DNA of 64,000 nt. It comes from Rubricella sp038526735. GTDB lineage: Bacteria; Pseudomonadota; Alphaproteobacteria; Rhodobacterales; Rhodobacteraceae. Position numbers and translations under genes: made by a program. This document shows positions 1 to 8,858 of the stretch, in pieces (positions within the stretch are counted from its first letter, which is position 1; each line of letters begins with the position of its first letter). The notes below the pieces were generated by a model that was not told the origin of the DNA, did no database searches, and worked only from the letters and a program-made list of their open reading frames with translations. The stretch covers positions 1-64,000 of the forward strand of contig JBCBGM010000010.1 in the NCBI GenBank assembly GCA_038526735.1, read 5' to 3'.

Positions 1-183
1 GCGCGCGGCCTGCGCATCGCCGCCTGCACGCCCGATCAGATTGGCGGCAAACCCCTGGTCATCGTCCAAGAGAGCCTTGAGCAAATGCTCGGGCATCAGT
101 TTCTGGTGGTTGTCGCGCAGCGCAATCGTTTGAGCGGCCTGCACAAATCCGCGCGCGCGTTCGGTGAACGTTTCAAAGTTCAT
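1..183 (-). CDS. clpB: ATP-dependent chaperone ClpB, N-terminal fragment (cut by window edge)
   Basis: The reverse strand from the ATG at 183 encodes 61 residues starting MNFETFTERARGFVQAAQ, followed by PEHLLKALLDDDQGFAANLI. This is the start of the Clp N domain of ClpB, the Hsp100 disaggregase that works with DnaK on aggregated proteins in the cytoplasm. The AAA+ domains lie outside the window. The frame is open to base 1, so the gene is partial only because of the window edge. A CAGATGTGTCTCC-side purine stretch (GAGGAGAC on the minus strand) lies just upstream as a ribosome site. I could not identify a convincing heat-shock promoter in the 184-414 gap. Confidence 0.9.
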   Translation of the reverse strand, partial: MNFETFTERARGFVQAAQTIALRDNHQKLMPEHLLKALLDDDQGFAANLIGRAGGDAQAAR

Positions 184-347
184 CTGTGTCTCCTCAGCAG
201 CACCGCTCTCCAAGACGCCCGAAGCGCGCCTCTCGCGGCCTATGGGACAGCGCCCGTCTGGCACGCTGTGTGCTCAAGAGATGGTGTGCAAGATCAGACG
301 ATTAAAGACGTCCAATCTTCATCTTGATGGAAATACCTCAGGGTGAA

Positions 348-401
348 ACCAGCCGGCTCGCCGAAGGCGACGCGGCTGGTGAGGGGCAGCGCCCCTGCCC
401 C
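348..401. repeat. Two adjacent GC-rich hairpins between clpB and the soxX-like gene
   Basis: The first hairpin has arms 348-355 and 373-380 (ACCAGCCG/CGGCTGGT) with an inner TCGCC-GAA-GGCGA stem. The second has arms 383-389 and 395-401 (GGGGCAG/CTGCCCC). They lie immediately downstream of the minus-strand cytochrome gene, so they could act as its terminator, although no T-tract follows on that strand. The paired-hairpin layout resembles the intergenic repeats near 42.8 and 48.8 kb, but the sequence is not the same. The rest of 184-414 shows no gene. Confidence 0.5.
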
Positions 402-414
402 GCCCCGCCGCAGA

Positions 415-840
415 TCAATACCGCCGCATCTCCATGAGATAGGCGATGACATCCTCGATCTCTTGCGCGGTCATCAGAGTCTCCCCCGGCTCACCCACGT
501 AAAACCCCGGCATCGCGGTTTCGAGACCAAACACCGCTGACGGATCAACCAAGATCGCCCTCAGCTGCTCGCGATCATATTTCTCGCCGAGCATCCCCAC
601 CTTCGGCCCCAAATCCCCCATCAGCCCGGTTTTGGAGAGCTCCGGGTTTTCGTGGCAGGCGACGCAGGCGCCATCCATATAGAGGTTCACCCCCCGCCAC
701 CCGCTGGGCAGGTTTTGCGTCAGCGGGGCAGAGACCCTCTGATCCACGATCACCACCTCCCCGGGCAAGATCTCCTGCGCGCTGACGGTTGCGGCGGCAA
801 TCGACAGGACAAACGCAATCACGCTGGTTCCACCGCGCAT
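415..840 (-). CDS. SoxX-like monohaem cytochrome c, periplasmic
   Basis: The 141-residue protein starts at the ATG at 840, which puts a clean signal peptide (about residues 1-20, ending near VSAQ) at the N-terminus. An upstream in-frame ATG would only add a non-coding-like leader. It has one haem motif, CVACH (near residue 70), and a downstream AMPGFY segment that would supply the axial methionine. The end reads LMTAQEIEDVIAYL, as in SoxX. SoxX pairs with SoxA to load thiosulfate onto SoxYZ. No soxA, soxY, soxZ or soxB is in the window, so the partner is unknown. It could instead be a generic electron-transfer cytochrome of the same fold. Confidence 0.7.
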   Translation of the reverse strand: MRGGTSVIAFVLSIAAATVSAQEILPGEVVIVDQRVSAPLTQNLPSGWRGVNLYMDGACVACHENPELSKTGLMGDLGPKVGMLGEKYDREQLRAILVDPSAVFGLETAMPGFYVGEPGETLMTAQEIEDVIAYLMEMRRY

Positions 841-976
841 AATGATCCCCCTCGGATATGCTGCGATGCAAAGGTACTCGCGCAAAACGCGAGTCGCCGC
901 TCTGACCGAGGTCAAATCCACTCTATAGTTGTAAAACGATGAATCTGCTGGCACTGCGCAGGCGAGGAGAGTTGCC

Positions 977-1669
977 ATGCCCGACCAAGACCGCCGCCTT
1001 ATCGTAGCCCTCGATGTCGGGAACGCGCTGGATGCGGAGGCCTTGGTCAACCGCATTGGCCCTTCCGTCGGCTTCTATAAGATCGGTCTGGGCATGCTCA
1101 CCGGCGGCGGGCTGGCGCTTGCGATGGAATTGAAAGAGCGCGGTCTGGGTGTGTTTCTCGACATGAAGCTCTTTGACATCGGCAACACGGTCGAGGCGGC
1201 TGTGCGGGGGCTCGCGCAGTTCGATCTCGATTATCTGACCGTCCACGGTGACCCGCATGTGGTCGCCGCCGCTTCGGAAGGAAAAGGTGCCTCAAACCTC
1301 GAAATTCTCGCCGTCACCATCCTCACCTCCCTAGACCGCGCTGACCTTGATGCCGGGCTGATCAAAGCCGGAGACATCGAAGAGCTGGTCATCGAGCGCG
1401 CCCGCCGCGCCTTTCTCGCCGGGGCTGACGGGGTGATCGCCAGCCCCAAAGAGATCGCCGCGATCCGTGCATTGCCCGAGGCCAAGGGCAAAAAGATCGT
1501 CACCCCCGGCGTACGCCCTGCTGGTGCAGCACTTGGCGACCAAAAGCGCGTCGCCACCCCTGCCCAGGCCATCGCGGATGGTGCAGACCACATCGTCGTT
1601 GGCCGCCCGATTTATGCCGACGAAGACCCGGTGAGCGCCGCCCAAGCGATCCTCGCGGAGCTCTCCTGA
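977..1669 (+). CDS. pyrF: Orotidine 5'-phosphate decarboxylase
   Basis: The protein has 230 residues, the usual bacterial PyrF length. It converts OMP to UMP, the last step of de novo pyrimidine synthesis. The N-terminal strand is RLIVALDVGN. The catalytic segment DMKLFDIGNTV holds the Asp-x-Lys-x-x-Asp charge network, and TPGVRPAG plus IVVGRPI form the phosphate-binding end of the TIM barrel. The GAGGAGAG stretch before the ATG at 977 is a good ribosome site. It is divergent from the soxX-like gene and followed closely by dinB. Confidence 0.96.
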   Translation: MPDQDRRLIVALDVGNALDAEALVNRIGPSVGFYKIGLGMLTGGGLALAMELKERGLGVFLDMKLFDIGNTVEAAVRGLAQFDLDYLTVHGDPHVVAAASEGKGASNLEILAVTILTSLDRADLDAGLIKAGDIEELVIERARRAFLAGADGVIASPKEIAAIRALPEAKGKKIVTPGVRPAGAALGDQKRVATPAQAIADGADHIVVGRPIYADEDPVSAAQAILAELS

Positions 1670-1707
1670 GCATTGTTTGCGCGGCCTAGGGTGCGTATTT
1701 CTCCCAT

Positions 1708-2964
1708 ATGGCCGATGCCTTTTGCAGAGACTGTCTAAACCGCCAAAGCGTGCCGGGGCGTTGCACCGCCTGCGGCTCCCCGCGGCTTGTGGTTCATGAC
1801 GAGATCAACCGCCTGAGCATTGCGCATATGGATTGCGACGCGTTCTACGCTGCCGTCGAAAAACGCGATGACCCCAGCCTGCAAGACAAACCCGTGATCA
1901 TCGGCGGCGGACGGCGCGGCGTTGTCTCCACCTGCTGCTACATCGCCCGCATCCACGGCGTGCGTTCTGCGATGCCGATGTTCAAGGCGCTGGAGCTCTG
2001 CCCCGACGCCGAGGTTATTCGCCCTCGGATGGACGCCTATGTGGAGGCCTCCCGCGCGATCCGCGCCAAGATGGAGGAGCTCACCCCGCTCATCGAGCCG
2101 CTCTCCCTCGATGAGGCCTTCCTCGACCTGACTGGAACCGAGCGCCTGCACGGCGCGCCACCGGCGATTCTGATGGCGCGTCTGCAACGCGATATCGAGC
2201 GGGAGGTTGGCGTTACCACCTCTGTTGGGTTGTCGCATAACAAGTTTCTGGCCAAGGTCGCCTCTGACCTCGAAAAACCGCGCGGGTTTTCGGTGATCGG
2301 CGTGGCAGATACCGATGCGTTCCTCGAAAGCCAGCCCATCAGCATCATTTGGGGCGTCGGCAAGACCACGCAAAAGCGCCTCGCCGCAGATGGTTTGCGC
2401 CGCATCTCTGACATTCGCCGCCATGAGGAGGCTGATCTTGTTGCGCGATATGGCGGAATGGGCAGCCATCTGTGGCGCCTCGCGCATGGCAAAGACAGCC
2501 GCCGTGTCTCTCGCGGGGGTGGTGCGAAGTCCGTCTCGAATGAGACGACGTTCTCCGATGACATTTCGGACCCCGATCTGTTGCAAGGGCATCTGTGGCG
2601 GATGTGCGAAAAGGTCTCTGACCGCCTGAAAGCGAAAGAGATTGCGGGGCGCACCGTGACCCTCAAGCTTAAAACCGCGTCGTTTTCCCTCCTCACGCGG
2701 CAGGTCCAGCTCACCCATCCAACCCAAATGGCCGACACGATCTACAAACGCACCGCAGAATTGCTGGCAGGAGAGCTCAAGCGCGGGCCGTTTCGACTGA
2801 TCGGTGTGGGGCTTTCACAACTCAAAGTTGCCGACGCTATGACCGACTCTCCTGATCTGCTCGATCCGGCTGCGCCCAAACGAGCCGCAGCAGAGCGCGC
2901 GACCGACTCGATCCGTGCGAAGTTCGGAAATACCGCGATCACGAAAGGTAGAGGACTGCGCTGA
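1708..2964 (+). CDS. dinB: DNA polymerase IV (Y-family) with N-terminal zinc-ribbon-like extension
   Basis: The 418-residue protein is a translesion polymerase. After an extension with two cysteine pairs (CRDC and CTAC, residues 6-21), the palm begins IAHMDCDAFYAAVEKRDDP. The catalytic SLDEAFLDL is near residue 130, and the little finger spans about residues 265-375. The extension is common in alphaproteobacterial DinB proteins and probably binds zinc. I saw no alphaproteobacterial SOS box (GTTC-N7-GTTC) in the 38 bases before the start, so SOS control is not supported here. Confidence 0.95.
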   Translation: MADAFCRDCLNRQSVPGRCTACGSPRLVVHDEINRLSIAHMDCDAFYAAVEKRDDPSLQDKPVIIGGGRRGVVSTCCYIARIHGVRSAMPMFKALELCPDAEVIRPRMDAYVEASRAIRAKMEELTPLIEPLSLDEAFLDLTGTERLHGAPPAILMARLQRDIEREVGVTTSVGLSHNKFLAKVASDLEKPRGFSVIGVADTDAFLESQPISIIWGVGKTTQKRLAADGLRRISDIRRHEEADLVARYGGMGSHLWRLAHGKDSRRVSRGGGAKSVSNETTFSDDISDPDLLQGHLWRMCEKVSDRLKAKEIAGRTVTLKLKTASFSLLTRQVQLTHPTQMADTIYKRTAELLAGELKRGPFRLIGVGLSQLKVADAMTDSPDLLDPAAPKRAAAERATDSIRAKFGNTAITKGRGLR

Positions 2965-3103
2965 TGTTGCTGCGACGCAACATATTTGACGCTGAATAGA
3001 CGCCTCTTGAGATTAACTGCGATCTAAAATCTCTGAAAACTATTGATTTTCAAAGGCAACGCAGCTGCAGCACGGTTTTGCTGCCAGTTTACGTCAGGAC
3101 TGC

Positions 3104-3131
3104 TTGCATTATGTGCGCCGCAGCATATAAT
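3104..3131 (+). promoter_or_regulatory. Sigma-70-type promoter of the candidate sRNA
   Basis: TTGCAT at 3104-3109 and a perfect TATAAT at 3126-3131 are separated by 16 bases. Transcription should begin about 7 bases downstream, near 3138, exactly where the first hairpin of the candidate RNA starts. No ORF follows before the terminator. Confidence 0.7.
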
Positions 3132-3137
3132 CGGGTC

Positions 3138-3218
3138 TACAATGCGTTTGCATTGTCGCCCTCCATGGGCGTTTCCTCCCTAGACTTGGGCCGTGCCTCG
3201 TGCACGGCCTCTTTTTTT
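3138..3218 (+). ncRNA. Candidate small RNA of about 80 nt with three hairpins and an exposed CCUCCC motif
   Basis: The RNA would begin near 3138 and contain three consecutive perfect hairpins: arms 3139-3145/3150-3156 (7 bp, 4-base loop), 3157-3161/3167-3171 (5 bp) and 3189-3196/3202-3209 (8 bp). The third is followed by seven Ts, so it is a terminator. Between hairpins 2 and 3 lies the unpaired segment TTTCCTCCCTAGACTT. Its CCUCC core is complementary to Shine-Dalgarno sequences, a feature of several regulatory RNAs in Rhodobacteraceae. I cannot assign it to a named family. It sits between dinB and the convergent N-formylglutamate amidohydrolase gene. Confidence 0.7.
3189..3218 (+). terminator. 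Rho-independent terminator of the candidate sRNA
   Basis: GGCCGTGC (3189-3196) pairs with GCACGGCC (3202-3209) across a 5-base loop, followed by TC and seven Ts (3212-3218). It is also the only strong terminator downstream of dinB. The amidohydrolase gene, on the other strand, ends at 3226. Confidence 0.85.
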
Positions 3219-3225
3219 GGGGTGT

Positions 3226-4113
3226 CTATTCGGCCGCGACGCTAAAGCCTGCGCTTTTTGCAACGATCAGGCGTTCGACCACAGCATCGAGCCGCACTCG
3301 GAACGCCTCAAAGTCACCGCGCGGGCGAATTGCGGCCTCATCCATATAAAGCGAGCGATCAATCTCGATCTGCAGGCAATGCCAGCCCTTCTCGGGCCGA
3401 CCATAGGCTTGGGTGATGTATCCGCCCGCAAAAGGCGCGTTGCACACCACGCGAAAGCCTTCCGCCTCAAACGCACTCAATGCTTGCGCCATGATCCGAG
3501 GCGCGCAGGACGAGCCAAAGCGATCTCCTAGCACGATCTCGGGCAGCTTACCGCCTCGCGCCGTGTGCCCGCGCAGCGCATCGCGGGGCATGGAGTGGCA
3601 ATCATAGAGCACCGCCTCCCCAAAGCGCGTGTGCGCCTCGGTCATCAGCGCCTCAAGCTCCGCGTGATAGGGGCGGTAGAACTGCGCGATCCGGTTTTCG
3701 GCGGCCTTTCGCGTGATCTTGCCGGGCCGGATCACCCGACCCTCCGCTACCACGCGTGGGATCACGCCCAAACCTGCCGCCAGCCGAGGGTTCAGCCCCG
3801 ACCGCCGCTCCATCTCCACGACCGACGGATCAAGCTCTGTCTCTTCCCGGTTCAAATCGACATAAGCCCGCGGGATGCGTGACGAGATCAGCGTCGCCCC
3901 AAGCCCCGGAGCGGACGCAAACAACCGGTCCACAAACGCATCCTCTGACGAGCGCAGTGTGTGTGCATCAAGCTGGCTGTCGCGCAAAAACTGCGCTGGA
4001 TACTCATCCCCCGAATGCGGTGAGCTAAACACGATATGCCCGGGCGTGCCGGTGGGTCGCGTCAGCTTAAAGGCGGATGATGTCACAGAGCTCTCCTGCT
4101 TGGTGAGCGACAA
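3226..4113 (-). CDS. N-formylglutamate amidohydrolase family protein
   Basis: This 295-residue cytosolic protein belongs to the FGase family, which hydrolyses N-formyl-L-glutamate, the last step of one histidine degradation route. Family signs are FSSPHSGDEYP near the N-terminus, SRIPRAYVDLNRE, VLYDCHSMP (metal-binding Asp/His) and GRPEKGWHCLQIEIDR. No hut genes are nearby, so the substrate could be another N-acyl amino acid. It is probably monocistronic, and hrpB lies upstream on the same strand. Confidence 0.88.
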   Translation of the reverse strand: MSLTKQESSVTSSAFKLTRPTGTPGHIVFSSPHSGDEYPAQFLRDSQLDAHTLRSSEDAFVDRLFASAPGLGATLISSRIPRAYVDLNREETELDPSVVEMERRSGLNPRLAAGLGVIPRVVAEGRVIRPGKITRKAAENRIAQFYRPYHAELEALMTEAHTRFGEAVLYDCHSMPRDALRGHTARGGKLPEIVLGDRFGSSCAPRIMAQALSAFEAEGFRVVCNAPFAGGYITQAYGRPEKGWHCLQIEIDRSLYMDEAAIRPRGDFEAFRVRLDAVVERLIVAKSAGFSVAAE

Positions 4114-4146
4114 GATAGGGCGCGATGTAGCCCAGGTCTATGTTGA

Positions 4147-6591
4147 TCACTGGCCGCTTCGGGGCTTTGTCCGCACAGTGGGTTGCGCTGTGGTTGGGTC
4201 TTCGGGCCACGGATGCTTTGGATAGCGCCCGCGCATATCCTTTCGCACATCAAGGTAAGACGACTGCCAAAACCCCGGCAGGTCAGAGGTCGTCTGCAAC
4301 GGCCGACCCGCCGGAGAGAGCAGCGTGATCCGCAACGGCATCCGCGCCGGGCCAAGGGTGGGATGCGTGGTCAAGCCGAAAAGCTCTTGCAGGCGGATCT
4401 CAATCTCCGGCCCGTCCGCGCCATAAAACACCGGCACCTGCCGCCCGGTGGGCGCTTTGAACTGGGCGGGGGCGTGCTGGTCGAGAAACTGCTGCGCCGC
4501 CCAATCGAGGCGCGCCTGCAATGCAGGCAGAGGGTCAAACGCCCGAAGATCCTCAGCACTGCGGACTTTGCCCAAGTAGGGCACCAGCCAGTCATCGAGC
4601 GTCTCAAATAACCCTGTGTCAGAGAAATCCGGCAACGCCTCCGCCTGCGGCTGCAAGAACATCACCCGCGCCTGCAACCGCCGCGCGGCCTTGCTCCAAC
4701 CCAGCGCTGCGAGACCTAACTCGCGGACGCCCTCTGCCGCCGCCTTTGCAATCGCGTCATCCGGGGCATCGCGCCACAACTGATCAGACAAGACCAACGC
4801 CCCTAGGCGCTCTTGCCGCCGCGCCTCAACCCGCCGGTTGCGCTTTGACCAGCGGCAGACCTCAGTTTCGGTGATCTCCGTAGTGAATAGAGCCCGCACC
4901 TCGCTCTCTGACAAAGGCGCAGCACGGCGAATTTTTGCCTCCGTCGCATCGCCATCCAGGTCAGCAATCGCCAAGAACGGCTGACCGGCCAAAGGGTCAT
5001 CACTGGGCAAAAACGCGCCCTTCCCCCCCGCCATCAAATACCGCGGCTGCGCTCCGGGCCGACGCGCTGCAACGCGATCCGGATAAGCGCGCGCCAAAGC
5101 CTCCGCGACGTTCAATGCACCACTTGAGCCAAACTTGGCCAACCGCTTCGCCTCCGCCAACGCCTCACTCAGCGCAGCCTCATCGACCGCACCAGCATAT
5201 TCCCTGCGAAACAGCTTCGGGTCGGCCAGCCCTCGCACACGCAGCACCAGATCGCTGCCCCCTGCCCCGCGCAACACATCCCGCCCCTGCACCAAAGCTG
5301 CGACCGGCGCAGAGCCGGGCGTCTGCAAGAGCATATGCGCCAGCCGCGGATGCGCCGGGATCGCCGCGATTTTTTGCCCATGCGCGGTGATCCGCCCCTG
5401 TGCATCCAGCGCCCCGAGCATCTTGAGCAGGTCCTGCGCCGCCGCAAACGCACCGGTCGGCGGAGGGGTCAGCAACGGCAACTCCACCGCCCCCCAACGT
5501 GCCATTTCCAATGCCAAAGGCGACAGGTCCGTCGTCGCAATCTCGGGCGAAGTGAAGGCGGGCAGTGCCCTCTCTTCCCCTTCCGTCCACATCCGAAAAC
5601 AAACACCCGGCTCAACGCGCCCAGCCCGCCCGCGCCGCTGATCGGCGGCCGCGCGAGAGACAGGCCGCGTCACCAGCTTGGCCATGCCCGACCCCGGATC
5701 GAACTGAGACATCCGCGAAAGACCGGCATCAATCACAATCCGAATACCCTCAATCGTGAGCGAGGTTTCGGCAATCGAGGTCGCCAGCACCACTTTCCGC
5801 CGCCCCGGCTTTGCCGGCGCAATCGCGGCCCGCTGCGCAGCAAACGGCAGGCCCGCGTAGAGCGGCTGCACATCCACATCGCCCGGCACTGACAGCGCCC
5901 GCTCCACCGCGCGGATCTCCCCAACACCAGGCAAAAACACCAAGGCAGAGCCCGGCTCCTGTGCAAGCGCCTCCTCGACCTGCTGCGCGACAGAGGTCGC
6001 CAACCCGCGCTTGCGATCAACCGGACGCGGGGCGTGATGCGTCACCACCGGAAACGCCCGACCTTCAGACGTCACCACCGGCGCATCGCCCATGAGTTCC
6101 GCCACACCCTCCGCATCGAGCGTGGCCGACATCACCACTAGCGCCAACTCGGGCCGGAGCGCGGCCTTGATCTCAAGACAGAGCGCCAGACCCAAATCAG
6201 CGTTCAAAGACCTCTCATGAAATTCGTCAAAAATCACCGCGCCGACGTCAGACAGCTCCGGGTCTGACTGGATCATCGCGGTCAGAATGCCCTCGGTCAC
6301 CACCTCAATGCGGGTCGAAGCGGAGGTTTTTTGCGCCCCCCGCATCCGGTAGCCCACCGTTTGCCCCGCAGCTTCGCCAAGCTGTTCTGCCATGCGCTCC
6401 GCCGCCGCGCGCGCAGCCAGGCGGCGCGGCTCTAGCATCAGGATACGCCCCTCAGTGACTGGCAACAGAGCGAGCGGAACACGCGTGGTCTTACCTGCCC
6501 CCGGCGGGGCCTGCAACACCACCTGCCCCTGCACGCGCACGCACTCCACGACCTGTGGAAGCACCTCATCTATCGGCAAAGGGTCTGTCAT
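4147..6591 (-). CDS. hrpB: ATP-dependent helicase HrpB (DEAH/RHA family)
   Basis: The protein has 814 residues from the ATG at 6591. I preferred this to an ATG 39 bases upstream because MTDPLPIDEVLP is the natural family start. Motif I is APPGAGKTTR, motif II is DEFHERSLNADLGL, motif III is MSATLD, and motif VI is QRRGRAGR. It has the HrpB_C terminal region. HrpB is a superfamily 2 RNA helicase of unsettled role in bacteria, linked to mRNA processing or decay. It ends shortly before the amidohydrolase gene, so both may share a transcript. Confidence 0.93.
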   Translation of the reverse strand: MTDPLPIDEVLPQVVECVRVQGQVVLQAPPGAGKTTRVPLALLPVTEGRILMLEPRRLAARAAAERMAEQLGEAAGQTVGYRMRGAQKTSASTRIEVVTEGILTAMIQSDPELSDVGAVIFDEFHERSLNADLGLALCLEIKAALRPELALVVMSATLDAEGVAELMGDAPVVTSEGRAFPVVTHHAPRPVDRKRGLATSVAQQVEEALAQEPGSALVFLPGVGEIRAVERALSVPGDVDVQPLYAGLPFAAQRAAIAPAKPGRRKVVLATSIAETSLTIEGIRIVIDAGLSRMSQFDPGSGMAKLVTRPVSRAAADQRRGRAGRVEPGVCFRMWTEGEERALPAFTSPEIATTDLSPLALEMARWGAVELPLLTPPPTGAFAAAQDLLKMLGALDAQGRITAHGQKIAAIPAHPRLAHMLLQTPGSAPVAALVQGRDVLRGAGGSDLVLRVRGLADPKLFRREYAGAVDEAALSEALAEAKRLAKFGSSGALNVAEALARAYPDRVAARRPGAQPRYLMAGGKGAFLPSDDPLAGQPFLAIADLDGDATEAKIRRAAPLSESEVRALFTTEITETEVCRWSKRNRRVEARRQERLGALVLSDQLWRDAPDDAIAKAAAEGVRELGLAALGWSKAARRLQARVMFLQPQAEALPDFSDTGLFETLDDWLVPYLGKVRSAEDLRAFDPLPALQARLDWAAQQFLDQHAPAQFKAPTGRQVPVFYGADGPEIEIRLQELFGLTTHPTLGPARMPLRITLLSPAGRPLQTTSDLPGFWQSSYLDVRKDMRGRYPKHPWPEDPTTAQPTVRTKPRSGQ

Positions 6592-6633
6592 CGCGGGCAG
6601 ACGCTTGGCGCGCCAAAGCCCCCACTGCAAGCG

Positions 6634-7362
6634 CTATCCGTCGCGGCTCTTCATCACGAAAGAGCCAAAACGGGTGTCTCCGACGAGGCGATCTGCCTCC
6701 CACAGGCCATCTTCGCGGGCGCGCAGCTCGATGCGAAAGTCCATCGTTTCAGGCTCCATGATGCCCTCATCATTGGCCTCAAAGCGGGTGTATTCGACGG
6801 GGCAAGTGATCACGCCGTCGCGCGGCTCCAGTGGCGCCTCGGGCAGAATGCTCGACCGCCGAGAGCCGCTAAACACCTCAAAGCCGCGCCCGCAGAGCTC
6901 CTCAGGCGAGGCAGGCCAAAGCATATGCGCAAACACGGTTAGCGGATCGACCGTGCCGCCCTGATCTTCAACTGCGGGCAGCGGCCCTTCCAACCAATCC
7001 GGTTCGGGGCGGTAATCGACCAAGACCGGGCCTTGCCCGTCGTAGTTGATGTCGAGTTCCTGCTCATCGCCATCCCACCATGCCTTCACCGAAAAGAGAT
7101 CCGGGCGGAGGGTGCCATCCGCCTCCACAACGCCCTCCACTTGCGCGGTGTAGAGCGCATCAACAAAGAACGAGGCGATCCCCGCATCCTCGACCGAGAC
7201 GGCCACTGCGTAAGCCTGATTGAACCGGGTCACCGCGATGTCACCTTCGGCGACTTTCACGCCCCCGGCATGGACTGAAAACGCGCGGGTAAGCGGGTTA
7301 TCCTGCGCAACGGCGGGAACGCTCGCCGCGGCAATGACAGCACTGAAAATCGCGACACGCAT
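6634..7362 (-). CDS. Periplasmic DUF3108-type protein
   Basis: The 242-residue protein starts at the ATG at 7362, just before the signal peptide MRVAIFSAVIAAASVPAVA. The body is a beta-rich chain (FSVHAGGVKVAEGDIAV...), resembling DUF3108 proteins, which read as lipocalin-like or YceI-like barrels of unknown function. Two cysteines (near residues 160 and 190) could form a disulphide. It lies upstream of hrpB on the same strand with a 42-base gap. The family call is from pattern memory only. Confidence 0.65.
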   Translation of the reverse strand: MRVAIFSAVIAAASVPAVAQDNPLTRAFSVHAGGVKVAEGDIAVTRFNQAYAVAVSVEDAGIASFFVDALYTAQVEGVVEADGTLRPDLFSVKAWWDGDEQELDINYDGQGPVLVDYRPEPDWLEGPLPAVEDQGGTVDPLTVFAHMLWPASPEELCGRGFEVFSGSRRSSILPEAPLEPRDGVITCPVEYTRFEANDEGIMEPETMDFRIELRAREDGLWEADRLVGDTRFGSFVMKSRDG

Positions 7363-7465
7363 CCGCTGCGCTCCTTTTGCTTTCGCTGAGGTCAAGATAT
7401 GAGGTGATTTGCGAAATCGGAAAGACCACGGCCATCACGGCTGTGTGTCTGCAAGGGGTTGTTGC

Positions 7466-8464
7466 ATGCAATCACCAACGGAAATGGCCGCAGCCGTCGG
7501 ACGCGGAGAGCGCCGCGCCCTGTCCCGCGCCATCACGTTGGTCGAATCCACCCGCGACGACCACCGGGAAGAGGCCCGCGCTCTGCTGCGCGCCCTGCCC
7601 CAGCCAGAGCGCCCAGCGCTGCGCGTCGGGCTTTCGGGCACACCGGGCGTCGGGAAGTCCACTTTCATCGAGAGTTTCGGCCTTATGCTCCTGGAGCAAG
7701 GGCTGCGCGTCGCGGTACTGGCGGTGGACCCAAGCTCCGCCCGCTCCGGCGGCTCCATCCTGGGCGACAAAACCCGCATGGAGGAGCTGTCGCGCAAACC
7801 CGACGCTTTCATCCGCCCCTCGCCCTCCCGCTCGTCCTTGGGCGGTGTCGCAAGACGCACCCGCGAGGCGATCTTGCTCTGCGAGGCCGCAGGATTTGAC
7901 GTGGTGCTGGTCGAGACTGTGGGCGTTGGCCAGTCAGAGACCATGGTCGCCGACATGACCGACATTTTTCTCCTGCTGCTCGCCCCCGCCGGCGGCGATG
8001 AGTTGCAAGGCGTCAAGCGCGGCATCATGGAGATCGCCGACCTCATCCTCGTCAACAAGGCCGACGGAGAGCTCAAATCCACCGCCATGCGCACTGTGGC
8101 AGACTATGCCGGTGCCCTACGCCTCTTGCGCAAACGCGACTACGACCCCGAGGAGTTCCCCAAAGCCGTGCCGGTGTCTGCGATCACCTCCGCTGGACTG
8201 TCAGAGGCGTGGGAGGACATCACCAAGCTGGCCGACTGGCGGCGCGCGCAAGGTGTGCTCGACAGACGCCGCTCTGAGCAGGCCCAGCACTGGCTCACCC
8301 ATGAGATCGAAGAGGGGCTCAAAACCCGCTTCAAGGCCGCCCCCGGCATGGCCGCGATGCTAGGCGAGTTGCAATCCGCCGTCCGTCACGGAACGCTCAC
8401 CCCCGACGATGCCGCCGACCAGGCGCTCGCTGCGGTTTTCGCAAAGGCGGGCGGAGTTGCTTGA
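7466..8464 (+). CDS. meaB: Methylmalonyl-CoA mutase-associated GTPase MeaB (ArgK family)
   Basis: The protein has 332 residues from the ATG at 7466, which follows a GGGG-rich ribosome site. It is a G3E-family GTPase that protects and reloads adenosylcobalamin-dependent methylmalonyl-CoA mutase. Walker A is SGTPGVGKSTF. Switch and metal motifs are VDPSSARSGGSILGDKTRM and ETVGVGQSE, and the base-specificity loop is NKADGE. The mutase gene itself is not in this window. It is divergent from the DUF3108-type gene. Confidence 0.94.
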   Translation: MQSPTEMAAAVGRGERRALSRAITLVESTRDDHREEARALLRALPQPERPALRVGLSGTPGVGKSTFIESFGLMLLEQGLRVAVLAVDPSSARSGGSILGDKTRMEELSRKPDAFIRPSPSRSSLGGVARRTREAILLCEAAGFDVVLVETVGVGQSETMVADMTDIFLLLLAPAGGDELQGVKRGIMEIADLILVNKADGELKSTAMRTVADYAGALRLLRKRDYDPEEFPKAVPVSAITSAGLSEAWEDITKLADWRRAQGVLDRRRSEQAQHWLTHEIEEGLKTRFKAAPGMAAMLGELQSAVRHGTLTPDDAADQALAAVFAKAGGVA

Positions 8465-8548
8465 CGCCCAAGGCGGGCTTCTCTAAAGGGCAGCATCCGT
8501 TTGAACCTGCCGCGGCGACTCGCGGCCCAAAGCCTTTGTGAGGATGCG

Positions 8549-8833
8549 ATGTCCCGCCGCTGCGAACTTTCTGGTAAGGGTGTGCTGACCGGCAACAATG
8601 TCAGCCACGCCAACAACAAGACCCGCCGTCGGTTCTTGCCCAACCTCAATGACGTGACCCTGCTGAGCGATACGCTGGGCCGTTCGTTCTCGTTCAAGGT
8701 CGCAGCCTCCACGCTGCGCACCGTTGACCACCGCGGTGGTCTCGACGCCTACCTCGCAAAAGCGAAAGACAGCGATCTCTCCGAGAAGGCGCTCAAAGTG
8801 AAGCGCGACATCGAAAAAGCAGCCGCCGCCTGA
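8549..8833 (+). CDS. rpmB: 50S ribosomal protein L28
   Basis: The 94-residue protein starts MSRRCELSGKGVLTGNNVSH and continues KTRRRFLPN, which is diagnostic for L28. I chose the ATG at 8549 because an AGGA site precedes it and it matches the family start. An upstream ATG at 8501 lacks support. A strong terminator follows, so it is probably transcribed alone. Confidence 0.97.
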   Translation: MSRRCELSGKGVLTGNNVSHANNKTRRRFLPNLNDVTLLSDTLGRSFSFKVAASTLRTVDHRGGLDAYLAKAKDSDLSEKALKVKRDIEKAAAA

Positions 8834-8858
8834 TTAAACGCGAAACCGGTAGATGAAG

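Noticed and set aside
1670..1707. SOS box before dinB
   Set aside because: No GTTC-N7-GTTC match or near match in the short gap.
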